A stretch of DNA of 23,276 bases from Collinsella sp. (GTDB taxonomy: Bacteria > Actinomycetota > Coriobacteriia > Coriobacteriales > Coriobacteriaceae): NCBI GenBank assembly GCA_019414465.1, contig DXLY01000001.1:39132-62407 (forward strand). Reading direction: 5' to 3'. Position numbers and translations under genes: made by a program. Below, one piece after another: positions 23,216 through 23,276 of this stretch; positions within the stretch are counted from its first letter, which is position 1; the number at the start of each line of letters is the position of its first letter. Under the pieces are notes generated by a model. It did no database searches. It had not been told where the DNA came from and saw only the letters and a list, made by a program, of their open reading frames with translations.

Positions 23216-23276
23216 GTTTTCGCGTCTCTTTCCTCCTTCTCCGAGGAGTGAAAAAGGGGTGAAAAACTTTTTTAAC

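Overview
This window looks like part of a Coriobacteria chromosome, most likely Collinsella or a close relative. The genes are GC-rich with strong G/C third positions, Shine-Dalgarno sites are good, and the content is dominated by phosphotransferase (PTS) uptake and phospho-beta-galactoside hydrolysis. The genus is inferred from general character, not from a database match.

Positions 1-2530 hold a lac catabolic operon on the minus strand, lacA-lacB-lacC (galactose-6-phosphate isomerase and tagatose-6-phosphate kinase). lacC is near the window edge, so a lacD-type aldolase may lie outside. Next come an unrecognised membrane protein (2637-3641), a 222-nt repeat element, a REP-like repeat, and a stand-alone lactose-type EIIA gene, lacF (4108-4446).

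Positions 4661-19382 are three consecutive cassettes of about 4.9 kb. Each has a LacI-family regulator on the minus strand, diverging from a plus-strand operon of a lactose-type EIICB permease and a GH1 6-phospho-beta-galactosidase-like enzyme. Gene order is EIICB-GH1 in cassettes 1 and 3, and GH1-EIICB in cassette 2. Each cassette ends with a terminator followed by a pair of about 65-nt imperfect-palindrome modules.

Positions 19383-23276 hold a Phd/RelE-type toxin-antitoxin pair, a DeoR-family regulator resembling LacR, aldose 1-epimerase (galM), a second copy of the 222-nt element, an orphan mannose-family EIIB whose usual phospho-histidine position is Tyr, and tRNA-Thr(CGT).

The parts form one pathway. 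EIICB proteins, probably served by the single LacF, import and phosphorylate galactosides. GH1 enzymes release galactose 6-phosphate, LacAB and LacC convert it towards tagatose 1,6-bisphosphate, and GalM equilibrates free galactose anomers. Three layers of candidate regulatory sites can be read: an 18-nt LacR-like site at lacA, lacF and lacR; LacI-type palindromes with cassette-specific bases; and an ACCG-type direct repeat with an exact 21-nt period at all five sugar promoters.
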